From Sorghum bicolor (taxonomy: Eukaryota > Streptophyta > Magnoliopsida > Poales > Poaceae), in contig NC_012878.2 in NCBI RefSeq assembly GCF_000003195.3, positions 7,747,945 through 7,811,944 of the forward strand: a stretch of 64,000 nucleotides of DNA. The letters are read 5' to 3'. The notes beneath the pieces were generated by a model, which saw only the letters and a program-made list of their open reading frames with translations, made no database searches and had not been told where the DNA came from. Below, piece by piece: positions 12,300 to 25,300 of this stretch (the stretch's first letter is position 1; every line of letters begins with the position of its first letter). Both the position numbers and the translations under genes were made by a program.

Positions 12300-12977
12300 A
12301 AAATATGAAGGACTTTTACAACTCCTAGACTCCACCAATAAAGAACCCCTATGTCCGAGTTGGTACCTTATACGCTCCAGCAGACTTCGTGGTGATAGAG
12401 ACTGATACTGATGAGAGGGCACCCATCATCCTAGGGAGGCCATTCCTGAACACCTCGGGAGCTGTCATCTATGCTAGTGCTGCCAAGATCAGTTTCAACA
12501 TAAAGGGAAGGAAGGAGATGTTTTTCTTCAAGAACAAGATTACACAAATCTCAGAGCAATCCCGACATGAACCAAGGAAGAGGACCAACAGGAGGAACAG
12601 GAACAAGCAAATGTGGACCGAATCAGCTAAGATGGTCACTGCAGTTCAAGGAGGTCAAGATCGTCGACTTAAGTCACCGTTCCTGACCAAAAAGGATGAC
12701 CCAGTCACCTATCAGCTCCTGTTCGGAACCATGCCCCTAAAACTGACATACATTCACCTCCAAATGGTAGATCATTCAGGTTATTGACATGGGAGAAGAC
12801 GAGTATGATCCACCCATCATCCTTGAGAGACCGTTCCTCAGCACCATTAAAGCAATCATCTACATTGGAACCGGAGAAGTCCACATGCACTTCCCCTATA
12901 AGAAGGTACGCCGCTATTTTACTAACCCTAACTATATAGTTGAAGACTCTAAGCAGGTCAGGACAAGAAGAAGATGA
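12300..12977 (+). pseudogene. two tandem retropepsin-like tail remnants in element B
   Basis: Two successive, non-identical copies of the end of a gypsy aspartic protease are visible: APIILGRPFLNTSGAVIYAS at about 12,420-12,480 and PPIILERPFLSTIKAIIYIG at about 12,810-12,870. They lie in different frames with a basic linker between. The ILGRPFL block is typical of the protease end in Athila-like gypsy polyproteins. The catalytic DTG region is not seen in either. They are remnants of a former coding region, now without the rest of pol. Confidence 0.7.
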
Positions 12978-14540
12978 CGCAACCGCAACCAGAGGAGGCA
13001 AATCATCAAGGACGGATGGGCAGACTATGAAGGAGAAGTGATAAGGTCTGAAGACATACAACTTGAACAGAACTGTCCTGAGGAAACCGTAGCACCGAGT
13101 CAGGTGTGTAGAGAGAAGATAGTTATACATGAAGAAGCAGGCACCGCTGGAACCACCGACTACGCCATCCAGCGAATCCACGATGACTGAGAAAACGGAG
13201 AGTCCCGTTTGGATGACTTAAAAACACTGAATGCCTTGCCAAGAGGTAAACTTGGAAGTTATCTTTTTCCTTTCAATTATTTAAAATAGTTTGCTTAGTT
13301 AATCAGGTTCATATCATCTTGAAAAGAAAATAAAAATGTTAAAAATAGTAAGCCCCATGTGAGTATGCTCATGGCATAAAACCCATAAGTACATTCACTG
13401 TGGTGGCATAAAAATAAAATAAATATATTTATGTGCTATAAAAATGAAAATATAAAAATAAATTTATGATCCTACCAAAGAGTGTAACATTTATTGAGGA
13501 GGCTCAACATGATAAAGGCTAGATATTTATGCTAACACTTAACTAGTTCCACAAAGCATTGTTGGCTATTTGAGCTCCACAGAATTCAAGGATCAAAGAA
13601 GACTAGCAGACAGAGGACATCCTAATCGCTGTCAGGGTGCTGCCGACATTCAAATACACCTCCGCCACCTGCTAGCTACATGAGAAGGAATTACGTCAAA
13701 ATCCAGCTTGGGGGAGAGCACCTCCATTTATCCAGCTAAGTGTTCTACTCATGTTTATACTTTACTCAAATAATAAAAAGATGCATAATCATAAAAACCC
13801 AAATAAAGATTTTGTGCTTATATATATATATATCTTTGCTTAGTTTGCTAAATAAATAAATAAATAAAATTTGCTATGAACCCTCATGATAAGCTCTCAC
13901 ATGGAAATGATGAATAGTTGCTCTGCCATGACTAGTTCTCAAAATTAAAATCTCTCTCAAGTTTAGGCATGACTGTTATTAATTAAGATTTGCTATAAAC
14001 TTAAACTTGTGGGAAGAGTACTTGATCTAAAGTCTAAGTTGTTAACGGATATGATATGGGAAGGTTGAGCTACTATTTATCTGTTCCTAGAGATGTTAGA
14101 ATTCTAGAGAATTTTATCTTTAAAAATCTTTAAAATATCACATGATGAGTTCCTGTATGATGAGAGTTTAAAATCCTACCACAGCCATATATACATGCTT
14201 ATTAGACTATGAACCATTCATTTACATTTTACTGCTTATGAGCATTGAGTGTGGTCAAGCTGTGTTTACCCTTAGGAGCTTGTCATGTGGTTAAATCAAG
14301 ATTCACTTGCACGTTCACTCACACATGTTGCTTCTACTCTGGAAGTACGCATCCACATACATCCACTCATTTCCATATCTAGATTCACCCAAAAATACTC
14401 TACTCCTAATTCGGGAGAGAATAGCAAAAAAAATTCTCCTATTTTTGTTTTCCCCTGTGAAATAAATGCTCAAGATATTTCGGTTACTACCACTTGCTAC
14501 ATTATTTAAAGAGGTGAGTACTCTAAAAAAAGAGAAGATA

Positions 14541-14622
14541 CGAGGAAATAAAAAGGGACAAGTGCCCGGAACCTCGAAAGAAAAGAAAAAGTGAGACGAG
14601 AGGTAAAAATGGACAAGTGTCC
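14541..14622 (+). other. repeated hairpin motif near the 3' end of element B
   Basis: The first unit (14,541-14,576) is framed by CGAGG and CCTCG and contains GGACAAGTG. The second (from 14,597) contains GGACAAGTGTCC (14,611-14,622), a 4-bp stem with an AAGT loop. The same pair of units occurs in element C (35,166-35,242) and, on the - strand, in element A (20,305-20,388). Shared position before the 3' LTR suggests a cis-acting RNA element, but this is inference. Confidence 0.55.
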
Positions 14623-15369
14623 GACAGTAGAATTAGGGGTACAAGATACCCACCTGAGAGAAAAGAAAAAAAAATATAGAGCATATCATTCTCCTCAAAA
14701 AGTTTCAAAAGAGCAAGAAAGGTATGTATCCTTCAAAAGAGCACAAGTAGAATTAGACTTTCACCATTGTTATCACCATCATCACCATACACCATTCATT
14801 CGCCACACATGATTTCTTGATTTGTCTTTTTGACTTGTTCTTCTGGATCCATGGTTTGACTATGCAATAAATGTCTTATAAGTATGTATTAGCTGTCTCC
14901 CACCTATGAGCTCCAGATATCAAAACCTTATTAGAGTAGGGTGAGAGAGAAGGCAATGCCACTATGCCTCATACCAAAAATACCACATACTTTGAGAGAA
15001 GGCATACACCATTACTGCCTTGGTAAGGATCCAGAAATACCACAAAAGAGAGACAAGAGAGAGTCATACAAGGAATCTCTGAGTTTTATTTGAAAATCTG
15101 CAAAAACTCCAGAGCTATAGTTAATCGAAGAACAAGAGACATGGCGCTTGACTAGACCGTTCTATCTTTTAACTGCTCAAGACACAAGTGACGGTTGCAA
15201 GCCCCATGGTGGAAGGTAAAATGAGTAAATTTAAATCTTAAAAGTTTACCCTAACCCAGAGATGAGATCCTGTTTGAACGCATGTGTACCTTTAAGGCAT
15301 GAAACCACTGCAGAAACTCTTGAGTTCATCTTTGCTCAGGGACGAGCAAAGGTTAAGCTTGAGGGAGCT

Positions 15370-16606
15370 TGTTGACGGTCCTTAATGCTCACATTTAACC
15401 GTCAACTAATCATGGAAAAGGATCCAAATGCAACCAACACCCAGACTTAGGGTTTTATCTGACAGAATTCCACGAGTTTTGGTGTTTGTCTATTTCTACA
15501 GGGGGTTATCAGGAAATACGGAGGAAAGGCCCACACGTCGGGTTTACATAGAGATATTAGCATGCTGCGCAATTTTCTATCATCTAGAAGACTCGAGAAG
15601 CCACGGGAACGAACGGGAAGCCGAGAGGGCTTAGGGACAGGGCGCCCGCCCTACTCCTTTGGGCGCCCGCCCACCTTCAGTGTCCAATTCAGACCCGTTT
15701 CGCGGATCACGCTCCACCGGCCTAAAGGATCAAGGAAAACCATGCGATTAATGTCGGTTTGATCCAACAACCCAGATTCATGTGAAAAACTATATAAGCA
15801 AGGCCCTCTGGCCCTTGGAGATCATACCTCTTCTACCGAATCAAAGCTAGGGTTTCAATTCTTCATCCAAGTAGAGAGGATCCCTCTAGTTCATCTAGTT
15901 CTAGTTCTAGTTCCTCTAGTTCTAGTTCTAGTTAGTTCTAGTTGTAATCTAAAAATAGGGAGAGAGAAGAGGAGAGCGGAGGAGGAGCCGGATCTGTCGG
16001 ATCTTCCTCAACATTATACTTTTGCAGCAACTGGTTCGTTCTTCATCGTTCTCCAAGTTCTTCAATTCATAATTCCTGAGTTCTTTAATTACTTTTATTT
16101 ACATTCAAGTTATTTATTGGATTCCCGCTTGCATCAGGTGCTCTAGTCTTTATAACGCTAGAGTAGTAATTAATAGATTAGACGTGGTGTTTAGTCTTGC
16201 AATTACCTGGAATTGCACCCAATCCTACGGATTGTTGTGGTAGCCCTAGGGTAGTGACAGCCCTAACGGTCGACGTATTCCACCTCGTTCGGATCGGTGT
16301 TTGTAGGACCGTAGTCAGACCTTCCTAGCCCCCTTCTCATCTCTTTTTGTGGTTAGTGTTCTGATGTCCCGAAATAAATAATCTTTGAAGTAATTCTTGA
16401 TTCTTAGATCAACTAGAGAACTCTCAGGAAACTTTCTCTCTTCCCACCAAAAATAATTATATAGTTAGCCTTGGACGATCTTGAATCTTAATTAGTACAC
16501 TCACGTTCTTTGTGGAAAATCGATACTCTGGAATACTCCCGGGTGAAAGCTACATCGGTATCCGTGCGCTTGCGGATTTTTCTATTTGCGTTTAAAATAC
16601 CCAACA
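15370..16606 (+). repeat. 3' LTR of element B (1,237 bp)
   Basis: This is nearly identical to 9,414-10,630 apart from scattered substitutions and the about 20-base indel at 15,650-15,672. It is preceded by the purine-rich GCTTGAGGGAGCT, which serves as the polypurine tract, and followed by the CCAGC target duplication. Confidence 0.93.
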
Positions 16607-18725
16607 CCAGCTAGTAGAGGGCGCAATAGTTGACCCACATGTAATCAAGATGGTTGGTTACACTCAGAGGTTGGAGGAGCTAGGCTTCCCAATTGGCCAA
16701 GAGTTGGCTACTGATTTCATTCTCTCGTCTCTTCTGCCCAGTTATGGAAACTTCATCTCGAACTACCATATGCATGGGACGGAGAAGGGCTTGAATGAAT
16801 TGTGTGGCATGCTGAAAATAGCCGAGGCTGACATCAGGAAAAGTGCAGGAAGTAGCCAAGTGTTGGCTGTCCAAAACAAGCCTAACTTTAAGAGAAAGAA
16901 GGACAATGCTTGGAAGAAGAAAAAGGGCAAGGCTAAGGATGAGATCCATAAGCCAAACCCACCTGCACCCAAGGTCGGGCCAGCTGCTTATGAAGAGTGC
17001 TTTCACTATAAGGGGAAAGGTCACTGGAAGAGAAACTATAAGTTGTACTTGGTGTCCTTGAAGAAGGATAGCGGTAGTAAAGGTACTCCCGCTGCTCATA
17101 CACTTGTTGTTTATATTACAGATATTTTCCTCGCTAACTCTTATATTAATTATTGGGTATTTGAGACCAGATCAGTTGCTCATATTTGCAATACGATGCA
17201 GGGAATGATAAGAAGTAGAATCGTTGAAAAGGGAGAAGTTGATTTCCGCGTGGGCAACAATGCAGAAGTTGCTGCGCTGAACGTCGAAACAATGCAACTT
17301 TATCTACCATCAGGATTTATTTTGGAATTGAATAATTGTTATTTTGTTCCTAGTTTAACTCAAAACATTGTGTCACCTTCATGTTTGATGAAGGATGGTT
17401 GTTCATTTGCGAGTAAAGACAATGGTTGTGTGATCTCTACGAATGACATGTTTGTGGCTTTTGCATCCATTGTGAATGGGCTATTTATTTTGAATCTTGA
17501 TGATGCACCTATATGTAATGTTAGTGCTAAAAGGCCTTAGCTTAATGAGTTAAGTCCTACTTATATGTGGCATTGTTGTTTGGGTCCTATAAGTGAGAAT
17601 CGCATGAAGAGGCTCCATGATGATGGGCTTTTAACTTCGTTTGATTTTGAATCATACGAGACATGTGAGTCTTGCTTACTAGGAAAGATGACCAAGGCGT
17701 CTTTCATAGGTTTTCCTGAGAGAGCGTCTGACTTGTTGGAACTTGTACATACAGATGTGTGTGGACCAATGAGCACGACAGCTAGAGGCGGATTCCAATA
17801 CTTCATAACTTTTACTGATGATTTTAGTAGATATGAATATGTCTACTTAATGAAACATAAGTCTGAAACATTTGAAAAGTTCAAAGAATTTTAGAATGAA
17901 GTAGAGAATCAATGTGGCAAGAAAATTTAGGCTTTGCAATCTGATCATGGAGGTGAATATTTGAGTCATGAATTTAGCAATCATCTAAAGAGTTGTGGAA
18001 TTGTTCCACAACTTATGCCACCTGGAACACCTCATAGGAATGTTGTGTTCGAGTGACATAATCAAACTTTGTTGGACATGGTTCGATCTATGATGAGCCA
18101 GTCAGACCTACCTTTATCATTTTGGGGATACGCTCTAGAAATAGCTGCTTTCACTTTAAATTGGGTACCATCTAAGTCTGTAGTTAAGACACCATATGAG
18201 ATGTAGACTGGTAAGTGTCCCAGTTTGTCTTTTCTTAAAATTTGAGGTTGTGAAGTTTATGTCAAATGACTCATATCATAGAAACTAACACCCAAATCAG
18301 ACAAATGCTTTTTCATGGGATACCCGAAGGAAACTTTAGGGTATTATGTCTATAACTACACAGAGGGCAAAGTGTTTGTTACTCGAAACACTGTTTTCTT
18401 AGAGAAAGAGTTTCTCAAAAGAGAGAAAAATGGACAGAAGGTTTATCTTGAAGAATTTCAAGATGAGCCAGTTAGGAATAACTCTATGAGTGATGCTAAC
18501 GTAGCAGAACAAGTTGAGACACCCATGGAAGTAGAAACACAGCCACAACCACGAAGATCAACAAGACTTCACAAATTGCATGGGGAATTGTTATTGTTAG
18601 ACAATGACGAACCTGCAAATTATGCAGAAGCAATGATGGACCTAGATTCCAAGAAATGGGAAAGTTCCATGATATCCAAGATAGATTCCATGGGAGACAA
18701 TCAAGTTTGGAACTTGGTTGATCTG
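16607..18725 (+). pseudogene. Ty1/copia gag end, protease, integrase and start of RT, decayed
   Basis: This continues the copia frame from 9,413. The zinc knuckle near 16,995-17,045 has two of its cysteines changed to tyrosine (CFHY...NYKL). The protease motif reads FETRS instead of the usual D-T/S-G. The GAG-pre-integrase block (MWHCCLGPISENRMKRLHDD, CESC) is at about 17,560-17,690, and the integrase core (HTDVCGPM, then SDHGGEY) at about 17,740-17,970. The frame ends at the very start of RT (QVWNLVDL), where element A begins. Stops in frame lie at 17,538, 17,892, near 17,927, 18,054, 18,204 and 18,243. RT, RNase H and the 3' LTR are missing, so it is a dead fragment. Confidence 0.92.
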
Positions 18726-19890
18726 TGTTGGTATAAATTAACTGCACCCTAATAATGATTATAATCAGATTATCTGCAAGTGCACAGATATATACTGATC
18801 AACACTTCACCAAGATCAACCTAGTTTTAATATCGAACGCAAAGGAACAATAGGTGATTTATGACCTAGCCTATAATTCTTAATCTAAGGGGGCACAATC
18901 AATCTAGAAAACTATTGATGATGAGGAAATACTAATGTACTCTGGTTCCAATAACCGGTAAACATTGTAGAGTATCATCTTATCGGGCAAGTAACCCGAA
19001 TAGGGGAAGAATCAGAGTAATCTCCTATCATGCACCTATAAGCCTATCAATCCTATCAATGGGAAGTGGACTACAGAGGAATCAACGCAGCTATAAAGTC
19101 ACCTACGTGAACTACCACTGTCCGGCTGATTAGGGGACATTCACAAGCAACCATAGCCCAGACACCATGTCTACGCTACGAATCACTACTCTAACCTAGG
19201 AGCTACCCAAATCGTAGTACTTAATATAATATGAGTTGCAAACCAAAGAACGAATACAAACAAGTTGCTTACTTGAATCAGAATGGTAAATACAAAAGTA
19301 CCTCAGAACGCGGTTCTGGGCGAGGGAGCCGAATCCAGACGAATAGAGCTCCTGAGGAAGCTCTGACACGCCGGTACTCCTCTGAATTTCTATTCCTCTA
19401 CTCTATCTCTCTAATCTCTATCTTGATTGCTAGCCTAGATCTAGTGGATCTCTATCTAATGCTCTGACTCTTCATCTCTTGATCTGGCCTCCTCCAGGGG
19501 TCTAGCCCTCTATTTATAGCCTGGTGGAGATGGCTCCTCACAGGCGGTAGAGGAAGCTTCTAGAAGGGGGAGCAAACCCTAACCAGAGGGGGCCAGCCGG
19601 CGCTAGGGTGGGGCCGGCCGACCCCACCTGGCGGGTGCTGGCTCCCCCCAAGCGTCGGGTGTCTTCTAGAGTGTTCTTGAATCCTCTAGGGTCATCCTTC
19701 TGTTGCGGATAAGTTTTGTGGCCGAATAGCACTTAAATCCCTCTTTTCAGCACTTTCTGAAATGATCCCTAGAAAACACAGAATATACAAAACTCGTAGA
19801 AATTGTCAGTGATAACCCTATTCTAGTAGATATTCATTTCTAGTGGAGAAATAAATGCTAACAAATTTTGTAAGTTAACAGGTGTCAACA
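18726..19890 (-). repeat. 3' LTR of element A (1,165 bp)
   Basis: On the + strand it runs TGTTGGTATAAATTAAC to GGTGTCAACA. It matches 26,905-28,109 closely but lacks about 40 bases present near 27,705-27,745 in the other LTR. The adjacent internal bases on the - strand (AAGTGTGTGGGTAAT) form a weak polypurine tract. Confidence 0.92.
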
Positions 19891-21323
19891 ATTACCCACA
19901 CACTTAGGCTTTTAGTCGTCGTGAGAAAATGGTTGGTTTTATCATGATGAGTAAATATTTAATGCATAACTCAAAAATTAAATTATATAAAACTGATCTA
20001 GTCATCATGCATTGTGGAAATTTTAAGTGCTTATCATGAAGTCTATAGTGATTGTAGAGTAGGATAGCTTAAAATAGATTACTCTCTTCCTTAAATTTTG
20101 TCTACTGGAGAGTAAGTGAAGTTTGCAAATAAAACATAGCTTCAACCTTCTCTTACTTGTAGTGGCATCAATGGTTGTGATATTAAATTGATGTTCATAA
20201 CTAGGGAGGGAAATATCATATTCCTGGATCAGACAAATCATCCACTTCCTTAGCATATTATGTAGGAGGGACCATGAGCTCTATTTCTTTTCTCTTTTTT
20301 AGATCGAGGTTCCGAACACTTGTCCCATTTTATTTCCTCGTGATCTATCTTTTTGAGGTTTCAGACACTTGTCCCTTTTTATTTCCTCAGATTTCTTTAT
20401 GAAGAGCTCATGCCTCCTTCATAATAGTGCTTCAAGAGAGTGTATTATGTTTTTATTTCATTTTTTATGATACTAGGAATATGATAAATCTCTCAACCAA
20501 AGGCATAATAATAGAATGATATGATTATTATTTGATTCCAATACAAAGAGAGGTGAGGCTAATTGTTTTTACCTTTTTGAAAGAAAATCTCCAAAGACAA
20601 ATTTTCAGGAATTGAATACTCATTATTTTGCTATCTCTCTTTCCATAATAACTTAAGCAAACATGAAGTGCTATAAATTTCACAACCATGACTCTAGGAA
20701 AGTATTATACAATTTATTTTCATGTTATAGATTGAATGGTGTTTATTATTTCTTAAAAATATGTAATATAAAGATTTTCGATTTGGATGACAATTCAAAG
20801 ATGAAATATATGCAATTATAATTTAAATAGCTCAAACCTGACCGTGACCGAAGCGAGAACAGGGATGAGCAAACAGGGTGCCGACTGGCCCTACTTAGGC
20901 ACCGTCTGGGCCCACCTTTGGGCAGTGTGGGCCCCGCTTTGCTGTGTGCGATCTTGGTTCGATTGTATTCTAAATTACGCTATTTTTTCCGACTGAATTT
21001 CTGTTTTGTGATTGAGATGTGCCTCCTCCACACTTATTTTCCTGTATACTTTCCTGTACAATATGTGGAGACAAACACATACAAAAAATAGAGAATAGAG
21101 TAGATAAAAGATAAGGCACTTTATTTATTCATAGTGGTGATATAATTTGATAGACGCTTTAACGACTGAGCTAACGACTGCCCTAGCTCAATAGGCTTTG
21201 GCCTAAGAAAATTCTTTATGACTCGACTGACCTAACTAACTAGCCAAACCTAGCAGAATTGTGCCTTATTGATTGGTAACTGGGCAACTATGGCTGCCCT
21301 TTATTGTTGAGGCCCTCAATTTC
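19891..21323 (-). other. noncoding 3' region of element A with the repeated hairpin motif
   Basis: No ORF of note is present. Two units of the CGAGG...GGACAAGTG...CCTCG motif occur on the - strand at 20,340-20,305 and 20,388-20,355. They correspond to the same motif in elements B and C. The rest is AT-rich and unassigned. Confidence 0.55.
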
Positions 21324-22001
21324 TTAATGGAGGGCTGCAACCTCTGCTTCAAGCTTATCTTTATCGTCCTTGAGGCTGCGGATCAATTTGAAACTGATCC
21401 CTAACTTCTTGTCCATGCCTTCTATGAGCTTGTCCCTTAGATTGTTGGACTTCTGCATCCCCCTAACAATATCAGAGAGGCCTTCAAGCTTCTCGTTGAG
21501 GGTGCATAAGGTAGGGGCTGGCTGCTTGGGAACTTTGTCCAGTGCTAGCGCTGATGTTGCTCTCTTCCTCTTAGGCTTTGGTACAATATGCTCAACATAG
21601 AATACTTCATTAGGGTTAGCCCAAACCCCTTGGATAACCGGAGGAGCGGTGGTGTACTTGGCACAAATCAGTTTCTCGTCCTTGTCGGTTTGGACCGACA
21701 AGAGCCGTTCATTCTCCCTAGGTTGAAGAAGCAGAGTACCCTTGGGGATAGCAACCTGCTTCCCATTAGTAATTCCTTGCAGCAATTGCCTTGTAGGAGA
21801 ATGATCAGATGGTTCTTGTACATAGTAGGCTTGCTCATAACGCTAGGGTACTATAGCGACGTGCTTCAGCGGTACCATAGTGAGAGGCTTCGGTGGCACA
21901 ACGGCGAGAGGCTTCAGCTGAGCAAGGACGAGGGCCTTCGAGTCATTGCTGGGGATGTTGTCGAAGTCCACACCGTGGGAGATGACTGCCTTGTCTGCCA
22001 T
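21324..22001 (-). pseudogene. 3' ORF of the Athila-type element, envelope-like position
   Basis: The ORF starts MADKAVISHGVDFDN at 22,001 and ends at 21,324, 226 codons with one in-frame stop near 21,844. It contains a proline-rich N-terminal part, a basic patch (PKPKRKRA) and a C-terminal stretch predicted by eye to be coiled coil (KDDKDKLEAEVAALH). It lies between integrase and the 3' LTR, where Athila elements carry an additional ORF sometimes called envelope-like. No transmembrane segment is apparent, so an envelope role is not supported here. It is separated from the end of pol by about 350 bases. Confidence 0.6.
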
Positions 22002-22354
22002 CGCTAATAGATCTAGATTGGAGAGCTTCTCTAGGGTACTATTAAGGAGGGTCTAGGTACGTATTTATATGGGTTTTTAGGAGATGGGATGAGGACAGAT
22101 TCTAGGCTCTACGGGATTCATACAAAATAATATCCGGTTGCGATTGGATTATGCACAAATATCTATAGGAAGAGTGTAGAAGAACAGGGAACAAGAGTCA
22201 GGACGAGGGGCGGTAAGGGGGCGCCGACTAGCCCCACCTAGGCGCCGGCTGGCCCCACCTGGGGCCCGCTTTAGGTGCCCTTCTGCCTTAAGACTCTTCT
22301 TATTTTCTATTAAATGTGTTTTTGGATAAATATTTGTACTAGAATAAATAGAAC

Positions 22355-25300
22355 TTAATATTGTGGTAATTGGATAAATTCTATCTCATCAATTACTCTT
22401 GAATCAAATGGTTCTAAATAAAGTTTAAGTCGGTGTCCATTTACCTTGAATAACGTACCTTCGCTTGATTGTAGAGTTACTGCTCCGTGTGGTGATGAAT
22501 TCACGATGGTGAAGGGTCCTTCCCATTTGCTCCTCAATTTTCCAAGCCCGAATAATTTGAACCTAGAATTAAAAAGTAATACCTTATCTCCTGGTGCAAA
22601 TTCCTTCTTCTTGATCCTGTTGTCATGCCATCTCTTTGTTCGCTCTTTGTAGATCTTTGAATTGTGGTATGCCTTTTCTCTCCATTCTTCTAGTTCTGAT
22701 AATTACATTTTTCTTTTCTCTCCAGCGGCTTCAAAGTCCATATTCCATCTTTTGATAGCCCAATGAGCTTTATGTTCTAACTCGACTGGCAAGTGTCAAG
22801 TCTTACCATATACCAATTGATATGGTGACATACCCAAAGGTGTTTTAAAAGCTGTCCAATATGCCCATAGTGCATTTGGTAATTGATCCCTCCATAGAGT
22901 TCCCATCTCTTTTACTGTTTTCTGGAGAATATTTTTTATTTATTTATTTGATGTTTCTGCCTGGCCACTTGTCTGAGGATGATATGGAGTAGCGACATTA
23001 TGTCGCATTCCATGAGTTTGTAGGTATAAGTGAAACTTTTTATCAGTGAAGTGTGTTCGTCCATCACTTATAACCATCCTAGGTGTTCTAAACCTCGGAA
23101 ATATAATCTCTTCAAACATCCTCTTTGAATGTCTTGAGTCAGCCTTCTTGCATGGCATGGCTTCTACCCACTTGGATACATAGTCAACTGCCACCAAAAT
23201 GTACTCGTAATTCCGTGACTTCACAAATGGTCCCATGTAATCAATTCCCCAAACATCAAAGAGCTCTATCTAAAGATAGTTGGTGAGTGGCATAGCATCT
23301 CTAGTAGTGATATTTCCATGCCTCTGACATGGCCCACATCTTCGGATAAAATCTTAGGTGTCTTCATACATGGTTGGCTAGAAGAAACCACTCTGCCAAA
23401 TTTTTGCATGAGTACGGAATACCCCATAATAACCTCCATATGGTGATGAATGACATTTTTGAATGATCTGCATGCCCTCCTCCACTAGTACTCATTTTCT
23501 AAGCAACCCATCTGAGCATACCCGAAAGAGATAGGGTGGATCCCATATGTGGAGACGAATTTCATAAATGAGCTTCCTCTTGTTTTCTCCTAGTGGTACT
23601 TATCTTACAACCATAAAGTTGACAATATTCGTGTCCCAAGGATCTGTCTTGGTCACTTTAAACAGCATGTCATCTCTTAATGAGTCATTAATAGGTAACT
23701 CCTGAGGTTCCTTAAAATACATCCTAGACAAATGATCAGCAATAGGATTTTCTACACCTTTTCTATCTTTAATTTCCAAATCAAATTCTTGAAGTAATAA
23801 GATTCATCTTATTAATCGTGGTTTAGCATCTTTCTTAATGAGCAAATATTTAAGAGCAGCATGGTCAGAATAAACAATTATTTTAGCTCCAACTAAGTAA
23901 GACCTAAATTTATCAATAGCAAAAACAACAGCTAAAAGTTCTTTTTCAGTGGTTGCATAATTTAATTGCACTTCTGTCATTGTTTTGCTAGCATAAGCAA
24001 TTGCATGATGCATTTTATCTTTTGTTTGCCCTAAGACTGCGCCTACAACATAATCACTAGCATCACACATAATTTCAAAAGATAAAGACCAATCAAGGGG
24101 TTGAATGATTGGTGCTGATGTGAGTGCTCCCTTAAGAACATTAAATGATTCTAAGCATTCATCATCAAATTCAAAGGGTACATCCTTAGCTAATAATCTA
24201 GTCATTGGCCTAGCAATTTGTGGGAAATTTCTTATAAATCTACGATAAAAACCACAATGACCAAGAAAGCTTCAGATTCCTTTTATATTAACAGGTGGAG
24301 GTAGTTGCTTGATTACTTCAATTTTAGCTTTATCTACCTCTATACCTCTTTCTCACACTAGGTGTCCTAACACTATTCCCTCTCTAACCATAAAATGACA
24401 TTTCTCCCAATTGAGTACTAAGTGTTTTTCTTCACATCTTTGCAAAACCTTATCTAAATTTTCCAAACAATCATCAAAAGTTTTTCCATAAACTGAAAAA
24501 TCATCCATAAAAACTTCCATGATCTTTTCTACCATATTAGATAATATAGACATCATGCATCTTTGGAAAGAAGCGGGTGCATTACATAATCTAAAAGACA
24601 TTCTACGATAAGCATAAGTTCCATACGGACATGTAAATGTGGTTTTGCTTTGATCATCAGGGTGGATAGGGATTTGGTGATATCCTGAATAACCATCAAG
24701 AAAACAAAAGAAAGAATGATTGGCTAAACGCTCTAGCATCTCATCAATGAAAGGTAGAGGAAAATGATCTTTCTTTGTTGCCTTGTTGAGTTTTCTATAA
24801 TCTATACACATTCGCCATCCAGTGACAGTTCTTTGAGGTATTAATTCATTTTTATCATTTCAGACAATTGTCATTCCTCCCTTTTTAGGCACAACTTGCA
24901 CAGGACTTACCCACTCACTATGCGGTATAGGATACATAATCCCTACATGCAAAAGCTTTAAGACCTCTTTCTTTACTACGTCTCTCATCACATTCTAAAG
25001 TCTACGCTGAGGCTCTCTTGAAGGTGTAATTTCTAGATTGGTTGGCATGCGATGAGTGCAGAGAACATGGCTAATCCCTTTTAGGTCTTGAAGTGAATAA
25101 CCAAAAGCAGCACGATGTTTTTCTAGAATAGTTATTAGTTTATAAGTCTCCTCCTCTGAGATTTTATCACATAATTATAGAATATTTTTTATCATTATTT
25201 ACAAAAATATATTTAAGTCCAGAAGGTAGTGGTTTAAGCTCAATAGGAAGGTTAAGTGGTTCTAGTAATTCATCAAGAGGTTCAGAATCAGTAAAATCCT

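Larger units (their letters stand above)
9414..16606 (+). mobile_element. element B: complete non-autonomous LTR retrotransposon
   Basis: It has two LTRs of about 1.2 kb (9,414-10,630 and 15,370-16,606), both starting TGTTGACGG and ending CCCAACA. A tRNA-Asp-type primer site follows the first LTR. The flanking duplication is CCAGC (9,409-9,413 and 16,607-16,611). The interior has no reverse transcriptase, RNase H or integrase, only protease-like fragments and noncoding sequence shared with element C. It must have moved with enzymes from another element. The paired duplication and intact host gag on both sides make the boundaries exact. Confidence 0.95.

Noticed and set aside
12705..13181. 158-codon - strand ORF
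   Set aside because: It is antisense to protease remnants in element B; no family features.
14765..14810. Histidine-rich peptide (CAT/CAC run)
   Set aside because: It is a short trinucleotide-like run in the noncoding part of element B, repeated with indels in element C.
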